A stretch of DNA of 64,000 bases from Algoriphagus taiwanensis. GTDB taxonomy: Bacteria; Bacteroidota; Bacteroidia; Cytophagales; Cyclobacteriaceae. The stretch spans positions 332,780-396,779 of the forward strand of contig NZ_BTPE01000004.1 in NCBI RefSeq assembly GCF_036245645.1, written 5' to 3'. The position numbers were made by a program, and so were the translations under genes. Numbering within the stretch: the stretch's first letter is position 1; each line of letters begins with the position of its first letter. This document shows, one piece after another, positions 33,855-42,905 of this stretch. A model generated the notes under the pieces. That model saw nothing but the letters and a program-made list of their open reading frames with translations, ran no database searches and had not been told where the DNA came from.

Positions 33855-34171
33855 TGATACATGATAACCTTTGAGCTAAAAATCAATTCTTTGGTTTCCT
33901 CCACCTCTTCTTTGAAATATGGATTCCGAATTGCTGAATATTCGATTAGATCAACTTGTCTTTCGAGAAGGTCTTCTAATCCAAATTGTAATTCGAAAAA
34001 ATTGCTTGCGTAATCAGGAATATCAGTTCGTTGAAATTCAACCAAAAAATCTACATCGCTTTCATTATTAAAAGCTGAAGTGAGTATTGAACCAAATGCA
34101 TAGAGTTTAGCCACTTTGTGTTTTTCACAAAGGGTTTTAATGGCTTTTGTATTTTTCTCAAGCAGGTTCAT
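33851..34171 (-). CDS. Nucleotidyltransferase domain protein (MNT type), unpaired
   Basis: 106 residues. The minimal nucleotidyltransferase motif GS-x10-DxD is complete (FGSILTSAFNNESDVDFLVEF, given here as G-S plus the DVD at its end), followed by a DLIEYSAI strand. Members act as antitoxins that add AMP to HEPN toxins. Here the downstream partner position is taken by a glycosyltransferase, with ATGA overlap, rather than a HEPN gene, so it looks like an orphan or one half of a split locus. Confidence 0.75.
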   Translation of the reverse strand: MNLLEKNTKAIKTLCEKHKVAKLYAFGSILTSAFNNESDVDFLVEFQRTDIPDYASNFFELQFGLEDLLERQVDLIEYSAIRNPYFKEEVEETKELIFSSKVIMYQ

Positions 34172-34204
34172 AGATCAAATATAGGCTTAATCTCCAAGAA
34201 CGAA

Positions 34205-34237
34205 AAAAGGCTCAATTCCTTAAAAATTGAGCCTTTT
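34205..34237 (-). terminator. Terminator between the two nucleotidyltransferase genes
   Basis: 12-bp stem AAAAGGCTCAAT / ATTGAGCCTTTT with a 9-base loop, reading into TTTTCG on the minus strand. It begins at the stop codon of the HEPN-linked nucleotidyltransferase, so it separates that module from the following gene. Confidence 0.75.
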
Positions 34238-34542
34238 TAACCAATCAAAATCCCAGTTTCCTGAATTTCCTTTGCGAAAGGATTCCGAGAATTGAAGTCT
34301 TCCGACTTTAAAGGATGAGGTTCAATTCTAAGGTCAACTTTTCTTCTTAGCTTTCTAAGTTCCTGTTGAGTTTGGAAAAAGTCATCCATCCGGTCAAAAA
34401 CCAAAGCCACATCTACATCGCTCGATTCTTTTTCGAGGCCCTTGGCATACGAACCAAAAAGATAGGCTTCTCTCAACCCCAGGTTTTCTGGAATTAAAGT
34501 CAGGAAACTCTTGACGTTCTTTAGAATTTCTGAATTAACCAT
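34237..34542 (-). CDS. MntA-like nucleotidyltransferase antitoxin
   Basis: 101 residues from the ATG at 34542. Motif GS-x10-DVD (GSYAKGLEKESSDVDVALVF) and a later third carboxylate region (VDLRIEPHPL) define an MNT domain. In known pairs this enzyme AMPylates the HEPN RNase and blocks it. The start overlaps the end of the HEPN gene by 22 bases, so the two are coupled. Longer frames upstream of 34542 run through the HEPN gene and are unlikely. Confidence 0.82.
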   Translation of the reverse strand: MVNSEILKNVKSFLTLIPENLGLREAYLFGSYAKGLEKESSDVDVALVFDRMDDFFQTQQELRKLRRKVDLRIEPHPLKSEDFNSRNPFAKEIQETGILIG

Positions 34543-34922
34543 AGCCTTAGAATTTCGATTCGTTCTTTCCAAAGGAACGAAAATTCCTCTGTACAAAGTT
34601 TATAAAATTCTCTTTTATAACTGTCATACCGAGCATTGAGGTTGAATGTGGAAACTTGATCCAACCAATCCTTGTGAGTTTCATCTATTTGAAAATTGCA
34701 TCGATCAGCTAGCCTCAAAAGGTCATGAGTGAAAAGCGCATGTTTTTTATTGTCTTTGACAAAATGTGCTTTTAAAAGTTTTTCTAAAACCAAATGACCG
34801 ATAAAAAGTGCCCAACTGAAATCTTTGGATGTAAAAAGATTTTGCATCGTTCTAAAATCCTGATCGGATGAATTCCTCCAATATTGCACGATTTTTTCAA
34901 GATCATCTAAATTCTCATCCAT
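34521..34922 (-). CDS. HEPN-domain protein (putative toxin of MNT/HEPN pair)
   Basis: 133 helical residues of HEPN type. AYLFIG-like first helices are seen as WALFIGHLVLEKLLKAHFV, then HDLLRLADRCNF and the C-terminal helix with NARYDSYKREFYK. The canonical RNase motif R-x4-6-H is not evident (R with no His at the right spacing), so catalytic activity is uncertain and it could be a pfam05168-type HEPN accessory protein. It precedes and overlaps the nucleotidyltransferase gene. Confidence 0.75.
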   Translation of the reverse strand: MDENLDDLEKIVQYWRNSSDQDFRTMQNLFTSKDFSWALFIGHLVLEKLLKAHFVKDNKKHALFTHDLLRLADRCNFQIDETHKDWLDQVSTFNLNARYDSYKREFYKLCTEEFSFLWKERIEILRLWLIQKF

Positions 34923-34939
34923 AGTACAATTTAAAAGAA

Positions 34940-34968
34940 AAGGGCCAAAAGATTTTCTCTTGGCCCTT
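34940..34968 (-). terminator. Terminator of leuS
   Basis: 9-bp stem AAGGGCCAA/TTGGCCCTT with an 11-base loop. On the minus strand it follows the leuS stop by 22 bases and reads into TTCTTTTAAA. It sits just before the HEPN gene start region. Confidence 0.75.
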
Positions 34969-34990
34969 CAATTTTAGGTGTTTATGCTTG

Positions 34991-37765
34991 TTACACCACC
35001 AAATTCACAATCTTACCCGGCACGATAATCACTTTCTTAGGAGCTTTGCCTTCCAACCATTTTTGTACGGTTGCGTCTGCCAAGGCGGACTTTTCGATTT
35101 CCGGAACAGACAGAGAAAGCGGCAAATCCAACTTCGCCCGCATCTTGCCATTGATCATCACCGGATACTCGAAATTGCTTTCTACCAAATATTCCTCCTT
35201 GAATTCTGGGAAAGTGGCGTCGGTGATTGACTCAGCTTGACCCAATAGGGACCAGAGTTCCTCAGCAATATGAGGTGCATATGGAGAAATCAAGATAGCC
35301 AATGGCTCCAATACTTCTCGCTTGTTGCACTTCAAAGCAGTCAATTCATTAACGCAGATCATAAAGCTGGATACGGAGGTATTGAAGGAATAATTGGCCA
35401 TGTCTTCTTCCATTTTTTTGAGGGCTTTATGAAGGGCTTTGAGTTCTTCCTTGCTGGCTTTTTCATCGGAAACAACGAATTCTCCAGTATTGGTATGGTA
35501 AAGGTTCCACACCTTTCTCAGGAACTTGTACACACCGTCGATTCCATTGGTATTCCAAGGCTTAAACTGCTCCAAAGGCCCCAAGAACATCTCATACAAT
35601 CTCAGTGTGTCGGCTCCGTAGCGCTCAATGATGTCGTCGGGATTGACCACGTTGTACTTGGACTTGGACATTTTTTCCACTTCCGATCCGCAGAGGTACT
35701 TGCCGTCCTCCAGGATAAATTCAGCATCCGCCAAGTCAGGTCTCCAAGCCTTAAATTTTTCCAAATTCAGCTGATCGTTGTGGACGATGTTTACGTCCAC
35801 GTGCATGGCAGAGGTATCGTATTGATCTTTCAGTCCGTAAGAGACGAAAGTGTTGCTTCCTTTTATCCGATACACAAAATTTGACCTCCCTTGGATCATT
35901 CCTTGATTGATCATCTTTTGGAATGGCTCATTAATGCTGACCACACCCAGGTCATACAAAAACTTGGTCCAGAATCGGGAGTACAACAAGTGGCCAGTGG
36001 CATGCTCGGAACCCCCGATATACAAATCCACAGCTCCCCAATAGTCTGTTTTCCCTTTGTCTGCGAAAACTGAATCATTTTTAGGATCCATGTAGCGGAA
36101 GAAGTACCAGCTCGATCCCGCCCAACCCGGCATGGTGGAAAGTTCCAATGGATATTCTCCCTCGGCTGTTTTGTATGTCCAGTCTTTGGCTCGTCCCAAT
36201 GGAGGTTCTCCGTCTTCGGTTGGCAAGTATTTATCCACCTCAGGCAATACCAAAGGCAGGTCTTTTTCATCGATTAAATAAGGCAAGCCATCTTTGAAAT
36301 AAACAGGAAGCGGTTCGCCCCAATAGCGTTGACGGGTGAAAATCGCATCCCTCATTCTGAATTGGATTTTGCCTTTTCCAATCCCTTTTTCTTCCAAAAA
36401 CTCGATGCATTTATTCATGGCGTCCTGCATGTACAGGCCAGAAATAAATCCTGAGTTGATGATCAAGCCGCCTTTTCCCGGGAAAGAACCATTTTCCATG
36501 GAGCCTTCGATCACTTGGCGGATTTCCAATCCGAAGTGCTTCGCAAAGTTGTAGTCCCGCTCATCGTGAGCGGGTACGGCCATCACGGCGCCTGTTCCAT
36601 ATCCAGCCAGTACATAGTCCGCAACCCAGATTTGGATTTCCTCGCCGTTGAATGGATTGATCGCATAGGAGCCTGTAAACGCACCTGAAATAGTCTTCAC
36701 ATCGCTCATTCGCTCGCGCTCGGAACGGTTTTTGGCCACTTGGATATAGGGTTCAGCAGTTTCACGCTGGTCGTCAGTGACCAGTTCGGCAGCCAAGTCA
36801 GACTCCGGGGCCAAAGCCAAATAGGTCACCCCGAAAATCGTGTCCACTCGGGTAGTGAAGACTTTGATTTTTTTATCCGACCCCTTCACATCAAAGAGCA
36901 CTTCCGCACCGATCGATTTTCCGATCCAGTTGCGCTGCATTTCTTTGATCGGTTCGGACCAGTCCACTTTTTCCAATCCCTGTAATAATCGATCAGCATA
37001 GGCAGTGATTCGCATTGACCACTGCATCATCTTCTTTCGCTCGACAGGATGACCACCTCTTTCGGAGAAACCGTCCTTTACTTCGTCGTTGGAAAGCACA
37101 GTTCCCAAAGCAGGACACCAGTTTACGGTGGTCTCTGCCAAGAAAGTCAATCGGTATTTGAGCAGTATTTCCTGCTTTTCTTTTTCAGAAAAGGCATTCC
37201 AATCTGCTGCGCTAAAAGTTGGAGTGTCGTCATCGCAAACCGCTTTCACTTTTGCGTTTCCTTCTTTTTCAAATCGGGAAACCAAAGACTCGATGGAAAG
37301 TGCCTTGTCCGCATCCAAGTCGTAATAGCTCTTGAACAGCTGCATGAAAATCCACTGGGTCCATTTATAATAGGATGGGTCCGAGGTGCGAACTTCCCGA
37401 TCCCAATCGAAAGCGAAGCCGATGTTTTTCAGCTGTTCGGTATAGCGGGTTATATTTTGCTCAGTAGTGATAGCGGGATGCTGACCGGTTTGGATCGCAT
37501 ACTGCTCGGCGGGCAATCCAAAGGAATCATAACCCATTGGGTGGAGGACATTGAAGCCCTTGAGCATTTTGAATCGGGAGACGATATCGGAAGCTATGTA
37601 ACCCAGCGGGTGGCCGACGTGAAGTCCTGCACCGGAAGGGTAGGGGAACATGTCCAGAGAATAAAACTTGGGACGATTGGTGTCCACTTCGGCCTTGAAG
37701 GTTCCTTTTTCTTTCCAGTAGCCCTGCCATTTCTGTTCGATTTCCCTGAAGTTGTACTCCGCCAT
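34991..37765 (-). CDS. leuS: Leucyl-tRNA synthetase
   Basis: Charges tRNA-Leu; a 924-residue class I enzyme from the ATG at 37765 (MAEYNFREIEQKWQGYW). HIGH motif as GLHVGHPLGY, KMSKS motif as KMSKSKYN near residue 700. The CP1 editing domain lies between (TTRVDTIFGVTYLALAPES). MPGWAGSSWYFFRYMDP is the usual catalytic core segment. A single minus-strand gene with its own terminator. Minus-strand TATTTTTG, a -7-type element, occurs at 37802-37809, 37 bases upstream. Confidence 0.98.
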   Translation of the reverse strand: MAEYNFREIEQKWQGYWKEKGTFKAEVDTNRPKFYSLDMFPYPSGAGLHVGHPLGYIASDIVSRFKMLKGFNVLHPMGYDSFGLPAEQYAIQTGQHPAITTEQNITRYTEQLKNIGFAFDWDREVRTSDPSYYKWTQWIFMQLFKSYYDLDADKALSIESLVSRFEKEGNAKVKAVCDDDTPTFSAADWNAFSEKEKQEILLKYRLTFLAETTVNWCPALGTVLSNDEVKDGFSERGGHPVERKKMMQWSMRITAYADRLLQGLEKVDWSEPIKEMQRNWIGKSIGAEVLFDVKGSDKKIKVFTTRVDTIFGVTYLALAPESDLAAELVTDDQRETAEPYIQVAKNRSERERMSDVKTISGAFTGSYAINPFNGEEIQIWVADYVLAGYGTGAVMAVPAHDERDYNFAKHFGLEIRQVIEGSMENGSFPGKGGLIINSGFISGLYMQDAMNKCIEFLEEKGIGKGKIQFRMRDAIFTRQRYWGEPLPVYFKDGLPYLIDEKDLPLVLPEVDKYLPTEDGEPPLGRAKDWTYKTAEGEYPLELSTMPGWAGSSWYFFRYMDPKNDSVFADKGKTDYWGAVDLYIGGSEHATGHLLYSRFWTKFLYDLGVVSINEPFQKMINQGMIQGRSNFVYRIKGSNTFVSYGLKDQYDTSAMHVDVNIVHNDQLNLEKFKAWRPDLADAEFILEDGKYLCGSEVEKMSKSKYNVVNPDDIIERYGADTLRLYEMFLGPLEQFKPWNTNGIDGVYKFLRKVWNLYHTNTGEFVVSDEKASKEELKALHKALKKMEEDMANYSFNTSVSSFMICVNELTALKCNKREVLEPLAILISPYAPHIAEELWSLLGQAESITDATFPEFKEEYLVESNFEYPVMINGKMRAKLDLPLSLSVPEIEKSALADATVQKWLEGKAPKKVIIVPGKIVNLVV

Positions 37766-37936
37766 GATTGAATTTTTCTTGATTTTTTGACTAAATGCCT
37801 GCAAAAATAGAAAATTCAGGCGGCTTTGGTAGTCAAATTTCCAATTCCTCCCAAATCGGGATTTTCGCCATTAATCAATTTTGTATTTAGTACTTCCTTC
37901 TTTTTTGTACTTTCAGAAACCTAACCAACCGACCTT

Positions 37937-39520
37937 ATGAGAAAAAATATTCTAATCACACTAGCCTTAGCTGGAGGAATCTGCCTTTCGGCTTTTCCCC
38001 AGAAAAAATACAATGCTAAGCAAATCGAGGCTTTGAAAGCCGAAGTTGCTGAGATCGTCCAAGCCAATCACAAGCAAAGCCAAGTGATGGTGGATAAGAT
38101 TTTCAGCTTTGCCGAATTGGGTTTTCAGGAAATCGAGTCTTCCAGGTATCTCACTGGAGTGCTGGAACAAAATGGCTTCACCATTGAGACGGGTATTTCC
38201 GGAATTCCAACAGCATGGTGGGCAACATGGAGTAATGGAGAAGGTCCCGTTATCGCCTTGGGTTCGGACGTGGACAATATTCCCAAAGCCTCTCAATATC
38301 CCGGTGTAGCCTATCACAAGCCTATGGTAGAAGGGGCTCCTGGACACGGGGAAGGACACAATGCCGGAATTCCCTTGAATATCACTGCTGCATTAGCTGT
38401 GAAGCAGATCATGGAGCGGGAGAATATCGGAGGAACCTTAATTCTTTGGCCGGGGATTGCCGAGGAATTGGTAGCTGCCAAGGCTTGGTTTGTAAGGGAT
38501 GGCAAATTTGATGGTATCGACTTGTGCATTTTCACGCACGTGGCTAATAATCTCGCAGTAAGTTATGGACAAGCATCCGGGACAGGTTTGATTTCAGTTG
38601 AATACACCTTCTCAGGAGATGCGGCTCATTCCGCAGGTGCTCCATGGAGAGGGAAAAGTGCTGCTGATGCGACAGAGCTGATGAATATTGGCTGGAACTA
38701 TAAGCGGGAGCACTTACATCCACTTAAGCGGTCTCATTCGGTGATTACTGATGGTGGAGATCAGCCCAATGTGGTGCCTTCCAAAGCTTCGATTTGGTAT
38801 TATTTCCGTGATGTGAAGTACGACGGCATCATGGATATGTATGCTCAGGCCAATGATATTGCCAAAGGAGCAGCCTTGATGACCGGAACGACGATGGAAT
38901 ACAAAGTTTTGGGTACAGCTTGGCCGAGACACTTTAATAAGGTGATTGCAGAAAAGATGTATCAAAACATTGTCAAGGTGGGCTTGCCTACCTGGGATGA
39001 AAACGATCAGGCATTGGCAAAGGCTGTACAGGAAGAGATGGGGTCCAAACCAACTGGACTGGCAACCAAACTTGACACCTTGGGACTCCCGGTAAAAGAA
39101 CCTGTTTCCGGTGGTTCGGATGATATTGGAGACGTGTCTTGGGTGGTGCCTACGGTGACTTTGAGGTTTCCTTCTAACATTCCGGGATTGCCCGGCCACC
39201 ATTGGAGCAATGCGATTGCGATGGCAACACCGATTGCTCACAAAGGGGTGACGGCCGGTGCCAAAGCCGAAGCGATGACCATTTTGGACTTTCTGCTTCA
39301 GCCCGAATTGGTCGATCAGGCTTGGGATTACTTCAAAAATGTGCAGACCAAAGAAGAAACCTACAAGCCCATGATTACAGCTGATGATGCGCCGCCGATT
39401 TATCTGAATGAAGGCATTATGAAGCAGTTCCGCCCGCAGCTGGAGAAATTCTACTATGACGAAACGAAGTACGATACGTATTTGGAGCAGTTGGGAGTGA
39501 AGTATCCAACCATTAAATAG
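37937..39520 (+). CDS. AbgB-like amidohydrolase (M20 family), secreted
   Basis: Predicted exported metallohydrolase of 527 residues. The signal peptide MRKNILITLALAGGICLSAFPQ is clear. The M20 fold shows LGSDVDNIPKAS, HGEGHNAG (zinc ligands), PGIAEELVAAK with the catalytic Glu, and THVANN. DAAHSAGAPWRGKSA is the dimerisation-domain motif. The closest characterised relative by motif is the AbgB p-aminobenzoyl-glutamate hydrolase group. The signal peptide suggests periplasmic peptide or amide turnover instead. Confidence 0.87.
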   Translation: MRKNILITLALAGGICLSAFPQKKYNAKQIEALKAEVAEIVQANHKQSQVMVDKIFSFAELGFQEIESSRYLTGVLEQNGFTIETGISGIPTAWWATWSNGEGPVIALGSDVDNIPKASQYPGVAYHKPMVEGAPGHGEGHNAGIPLNITAALAVKQIMERENIGGTLILWPGIAEELVAAKAWFVRDGKFDGIDLCIFTHVANNLAVSYGQASGTGLISVEYTFSGDAAHSAGAPWRGKSAADATELMNIGWNYKREHLHPLKRSHSVITDGGDQPNVVPSKASIWYYFRDVKYDGIMDMYAQANDIAKGAALMTGTTMEYKVLGTAWPRHFNKVIAEKMYQNIVKVGLPTWDENDQALAKAVQEEMGSKPTGLATKLDTLGLPVKEPVSGGSDDIGDVSWVVPTVTLRFPSNIPGLPGHHWSNAIAMATPIAHKGVTAGAKAEAMTILDFLLQPELVDQAWDYFKNVQTKEETYKPMITADDAPPIYLNEGIMKQFRPQLEKFYYDETKYDTYLEQLGVKYPTIK

Positions 39521-39540
39521 TGTTAAATCAGCTGGGTTTA

Positions 39541-39676
39541 ATTACGATTTACGATTTTTGATTTACGACTTAAATTTGAACTTCAGTCCTAATTTCCAGA
39601 GGGTTACCCTGTGGTTATTATGATTGAGGTTCAAAATAAGGTCGTAAATCGTAATTCGTACTTCGTAAATCATAAA
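39541..39676. repeat. TTTACGATTT inverted-repeat element, copy 4
   Basis: About 136 bases between the amidohydrolase and GNAT genes, and touching the GNAT start codon. Left end ATTACGATTTACGATTTTTG then ATTTACGAC; right end GTCGTAAATCGTAATTCGTA then CTTCGTAAATCAT. Inner GAACTTCAGTCCT and TGATTGAGGTTC also face each other as complements. Confidence 0.85.
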
Positions 39677-40128
39677 TGACATCAACAAATTTTACTTTTA
39701 CAATCAGAGAAGCTTCTCCCTCCGAACTCCTCTTGGTGCATGAGCGAATTCCGGAGTTTCCGGGGAAAGCTTCCTTGGATTTTTATACTGAGCGATTGAA
39801 GCATCGGCTTCATTTGGCCTTGGTTGCAGAAAAGGATGGAGAGCTTTTGGGTTTTAAAGTGGGGTACCAAAGCGATAATCCGGATTCCTTTTACTCATGG
39901 ATGGGTGGAGTAAGGCCCGAATTTCGAAAACATGGAATTGCGGATGCATTAGCGGAGTATCAGGAGAATTGGGCTAGGGAAAAGGGATTCAAGGCTATCT
40001 TTTTCAAAACCCGCAACCGCTTTCCAGCTATGATTAGCTTTGGATTGAAACGAGGCTTCAAAATCATGGAGGTTATTCCCAAGGGTGGAGTGGAAGATTA
40101 TCGGGTGGTGATGAGTAAACAATTGTAA
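39676..40128 (+). CDS. GNAT-family N-acetyltransferase
   Basis: 150 residues with the GNAT fold. The strand-4 and acetyl-CoA loop is WMGGVRPEFRKHGIADALAEYQENWA, equivalent to the R/Q-x-x-G-x-G/A motif. KAIFFKTRNRFPAMISFGLKRGFKIM is the C-terminal half. The substrate is unknown. It is bracketed by two copies of the same intergenic repeat. Confidence 0.85.
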   Translation: MTSTNFTFTIREASPSELLLVHERIPEFPGKASLDFYTERLKHRLHLALVAEKDGELLGFKVGYQSDNPDSFYSWMGGVRPEFRKHGIADALAEYQENWAREKGFKAIFFKTRNRFPAMISFGLKRGFKIMEVIPKGGVEDYRVVMSKQL

Positions 40129-40133
40129 GGTGT

Positions 40134-40266
40134 TATTTATGATTTACGATTTCGGATTTACGGCACTAATTTGGACTACCATGATGATTTTCAGAAGATT
40201 GCCTTTTGAAAAAAGGGTTGAGGTTCTAAGTGATGTCGTAAATCGTACTTCGTAAATCGTAATTTA
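40134..40266. repeat. TTTACGATTT inverted-repeat element, copy 5
   Basis: About 133 bases between the GNAT and queE genes. Left end TATTTATGATTTACGATTTC then GGATTTACGG; right end TGTCGTAAATCGTACTTCGT then AAATCGTAATTT. The centre is diverged from the other copies, while the arms are nearly identical. Confidence 0.82.
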
Positions 40267-40321
40267 CTCTTAACTTTGCTATCCAAACTAGCGGTCGAAT
40301 CACCCGCTTTACCAAAAATTC

Positions 40322-40972
40322 ATGCATACACTCGACCTGGTAGCACCGACTACCGCAGAACTCGTAGCCGCAGGGCTTCAGCTTCCAGTCATGGAGGCGT
40401 TTTACACTATCCAAGGAGAAGGAAGATTTACCGGACATCCCGCTTATTTTATCCGGCTGGGAGGCTGTGATGTGGGTTGCGTCTGGTGCGATGTAAAGGA
40501 AAGTTGGGAAGCTGCCAAATGGCCTGTTTTGTCCATTGAGAAAATTGTCGAGGAGGCGTTGGCTAATCCGGGACGTCTAGTAGTCATCACTGGGGGAGAA
40601 CCTCTAATGTATAATTTGGATCCTTTGACTCAGCTTTTGAAGGAAAAGGGTTTCACCACCAATATTGAGACTTCTGGAGCGCATCCCTATTCAGGAGACT
40701 TTGACTGGGTGTGTTTTTCTCCCAAGAAATTCAAGAAACCTCATCCATCCATTTACCAAAAAGCAGACGAACTCAAAGTAGTCATATATAATAAGAGTGA
40801 TTTCGCTTTCGCTGAAGAGCATGCACGGTTGGTGAATCCCGTTTGTGAGCTTCGACTTCAGCCGGAGTGGAGCAAGGCACAGAAGATGACTCCGGAGATC
40901 ATTGACTATGTGAAAAGTCGGCCAAATTGGAAAATATCCCTACAAACTCATAAATTTATGGACATCCCCTAA
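40322..40972 (+). CDS. queE: 7-carboxy-7-deazaguanine synthase (radical SAM)
   Basis: Radical-SAM enzyme that contracts 6-carboxytetrahydropterin to CDG in the queuosine/preQ0 pathway. 216 residues. The Fe-S cluster motif C49-x3-C53-x2-C56 is seen in GGCDVGCVWCD. EAFYTIQGEGRFTG and TGGEPLMYNLDPL are typical of QueE. It is followed 4 bases later by the PorE-like gene, so co-transcription is likely. A COG0720 enzyme is encoded at 49.2 kb. Confidence 0.95.
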   Translation: MHTLDLVAPTTAELVAAGLQLPVMEAFYTIQGEGRFTGHPAYFIRLGGCDVGCVWCDVKESWEAAKWPVLSIEKIVEEALANPGRLVVITGGEPLMYNLDPLTQLLKEKGFTTNIETSGAHPYSGDFDWVCFSPKKFKKPHPSIYQKADELKVVIYNKSDFAFAEEHARLVNPVCELRLQPEWSKAQKMTPEIIDYVKSRPNWKISLQTHKFMDIP

Positions 40973-40976
40973 GTCC

Positions 40977-42905
40977 ATGCGCCCTGTTTATCTTTTCCTT
41001 ATCGGATTTTTGCTATCGCTTCAGGTGAGTGCGCAGCAGTATTCGATAATTGACAGCCGGGCGATTAAAATGTATCAGGAAGGGGAGGAATTGACACTTT
41101 CTAGGAGATATGATGAGGCCTTGGGAAAGTATCGCGCAGCCATTGCCAGAGAAGGATCCTTTTTAGAAGCCTATGTAAAGGCATCCCAACTTTTAATCAC
41201 TTTGGGAGACTTGGAAGAAGCCGAGAAACTGGCTTTGGCCGGAAAATCAAGGCTTTCAGGGAAAAATGCCACACCTAAACATGCAGCGGATTTCGGTTGG
41301 CTCTTTTCCAATCTTTATCTCAAACAGGGGAAATTCAAGGAAGCTTATCAGCAGTTTCAGGAAGTTGATCCGCTTTTGGATGAGGCCTTCCGGAAATCCA
41401 TGTATTATTCACAGATGAAATCCCAGATGGATTTTTTGGGAACTCAGCTTGGAGATATTGGAGAGATCACCAAAGAAGTCCTTCCCTTTCCATTAAATGA
41501 ATATCAGTTGCAATATTTCCCCGTTTTGACAGCAGATGGGAATCAAATCCTATTTACCAAAAGAGATGGCACGGGGAATTTTGACAAAGAGGATATTTAT
41601 ACTGCATTTATTAAGGAGGATGGAGGCTGGACTCCTCCGCAAGGCATTTCTCAAACGATCAATTCACCATACAATGAAGGTACCTGCTCGGTTACAGCTG
41701 ATGGAAATATCCTGATCTACACTTCCTGCGATGCTCCGGACTCTCAGGGAAGTTGTGATCTGTATATTGCCTATAGGGTCAATGGCGCTTGGCAAAGACC
41801 AAGTAATATGGGCCCAAAGGTGAATTCCAGATCCTGGGATTCCCAGCCTTCCCTATCTGCGGATGGGAGACTTCTGTTTTTCTCTTCGAATAGGAAAGGG
41901 GGATATGGAGGGAATGATATCTGGTATTCTGTCCAGCAAAATGACGGAACCTGGGCGGAGGCAAAGAATCTTGGGAATATCCTAAACACTCCAAAAGATG
42001 AGATTTCTCCTTTCATGTTTTTCAACAATGAGATTCTTTTCTTCTCTTCGGATGGGCATCAAGGATTTGGAGGAATGGATATCTTTCTTTCCAGAGTGAA
42101 GGATGGGCAATTTCAAAGTCCCGAAAATCTCGGTCTTCCCATCAATGATCAATTAGACCAAGTGGCGCTTTTCATCACAGCCCAAAAGGACTATGCCTAC
42201 TACACCGAACTCAGTAAGGCAGAAAGTGAATCTGAAAACGACCGCTCGCTTTTGTATCGGTTTAAATTTCCGGAGGAGATTTATTTGGGAGAAAACCTCA
42301 CGGTAACGGAGGGAAAGGTCTTTAACGCTAAAACAGGAGAACCGGTAGATGCCACACTTTCTTTGGTCTCTCTGACCAATGACAGTACATTGTATCAGTT
42401 TAAGTCAGATGGCAAGACGGGGGATTTTATGATGCTATACCCTGAAAAGGCCGTCTCAGGATTGTATGTAGAGAAAAAGGGATTTTTACCAAAAATTTAC
42501 AATGTCGAGCGGGATAAGCTCCAAAATGTAAAAGATCTCAAGGTGGAGCTTACCCCAGTTGCATCAGGCGAAGAGTTTGTGTTTGAAAACGTATTTTTTG
42601 ATTTTGATCGATATGACCTGAAATCTGAATCTCTTTCTTCCTTGAAGCGACTTTTTAAATTTCTTACAGAAAATCCCAATGTCAATGTTTTGATCACAGG
42701 GCATACCGATAACATTGGTAATGCAGGTTACAATCAGACTCTTAGTCTGGAGCGGGCCAAAAGCGTTCAACAATACCTGGTAAAGGCAGGCTTGCATTCG
42801 GGTAGGATTTTGGTAGAAGGCAAAGGGGACACCCAGCCGATGGTTCCCAATACTACTCCACAGAATCAGGCCCTGAATCGGAGGATCACAATCAAGGTTC
42901 TTTAG
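40977..42905 (+). CDS. OmpA-family protein with TPR, WD40-like and CarboxypepD_reg domains (PorE-like)
   Basis: 642 residues with a signal peptide (MRPVYLFLIGFLLSLQVSAQ). Domain order: a TPR-like N-terminal part (~25-140), a PD40/WD40-like propeller (~165-400, repeated motifs such as QPSLSADGRLLFFSS), a CarboxypepD regulatory-like domain (~430-515), and a C-terminal OmpA peptidoglycan-binding domain (~535-642, GHTDNIGNAGYNQTLSLERA). This order equals PorE of the type IX secretion system in Porphyromonas. Whether it is the true PorE or a paralogue cannot be told from sequence. Confidence 0.82.
   Translation: MRPVYLFLIGFLLSLQVSAQQYSIIDSRAIKMYQEGEELTLSRRYDEALGKYRAAIAREGSFLEAYVKASQLLITLGDLEEAEKLALAGKSRLSGKNATPKHAADFGWLFSNLYLKQGKFKEAYQQFQEVDPLLDEAFRKSMYYSQMKSQMDFLGTQLGDIGEITKEVLPFPLNEYQLQYFPVLTADGNQILFTKRDGTGNFDKEDIYTAFIKEDGGWTPPQGISQTINSPYNEGTCSVTADGNILIYTSCDAPDSQGSCDLYIAYRVNGAWQRPSNMGPKVNSRSWDSQPSLSADGRLLFFSSNRKGGYGGNDIWYSVQQNDGTWAEAKNLGNILNTPKDEISPFMFFNNEILFFSSDGHQGFGGMDIFLSRVKDGQFQSPENLGLPINDQLDQVALFITAQKDYAYYTELSKAESESENDRSLLYRFKFPEEIYLGENLTVTEGKVFNAKTGEPVDATLSLVSLTNDSTLYQFKSDGKTGDFMMLYPEKAVSGLYVEKKGFLPKIYNVERDKLQNVKDLKVELTPVASGEEFVFENVFFDFDRYDLKSESLSSLKRLFKFLTENPNVNVLITGHTDNIGNAGYNQTLSLERAKSVQQYLVKAGLHSGRILVEGKGDTQPMVPNTTPQNQALNRRITIKVL

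Noticed and set aside
35270..35884. Long antisense open frame within leuS
   Set aside because: It is a shadow of leuS codons, with no start context, no homology-like motifs and no separate promoter.
37766..37936. T-box or leader-peptide control of leuS
   Set aside because: No specifier-like stem, T-box core or Leu-rich short frame could be found in the upstream region, only a -7-type element.
4229..40266. TTTACGATTT repeats as a CRISPR-like array
   Set aside because: The copies are far apart, differ in length and centre, have inverted-repeat arms and no regular spacers, and no cas genes are present.
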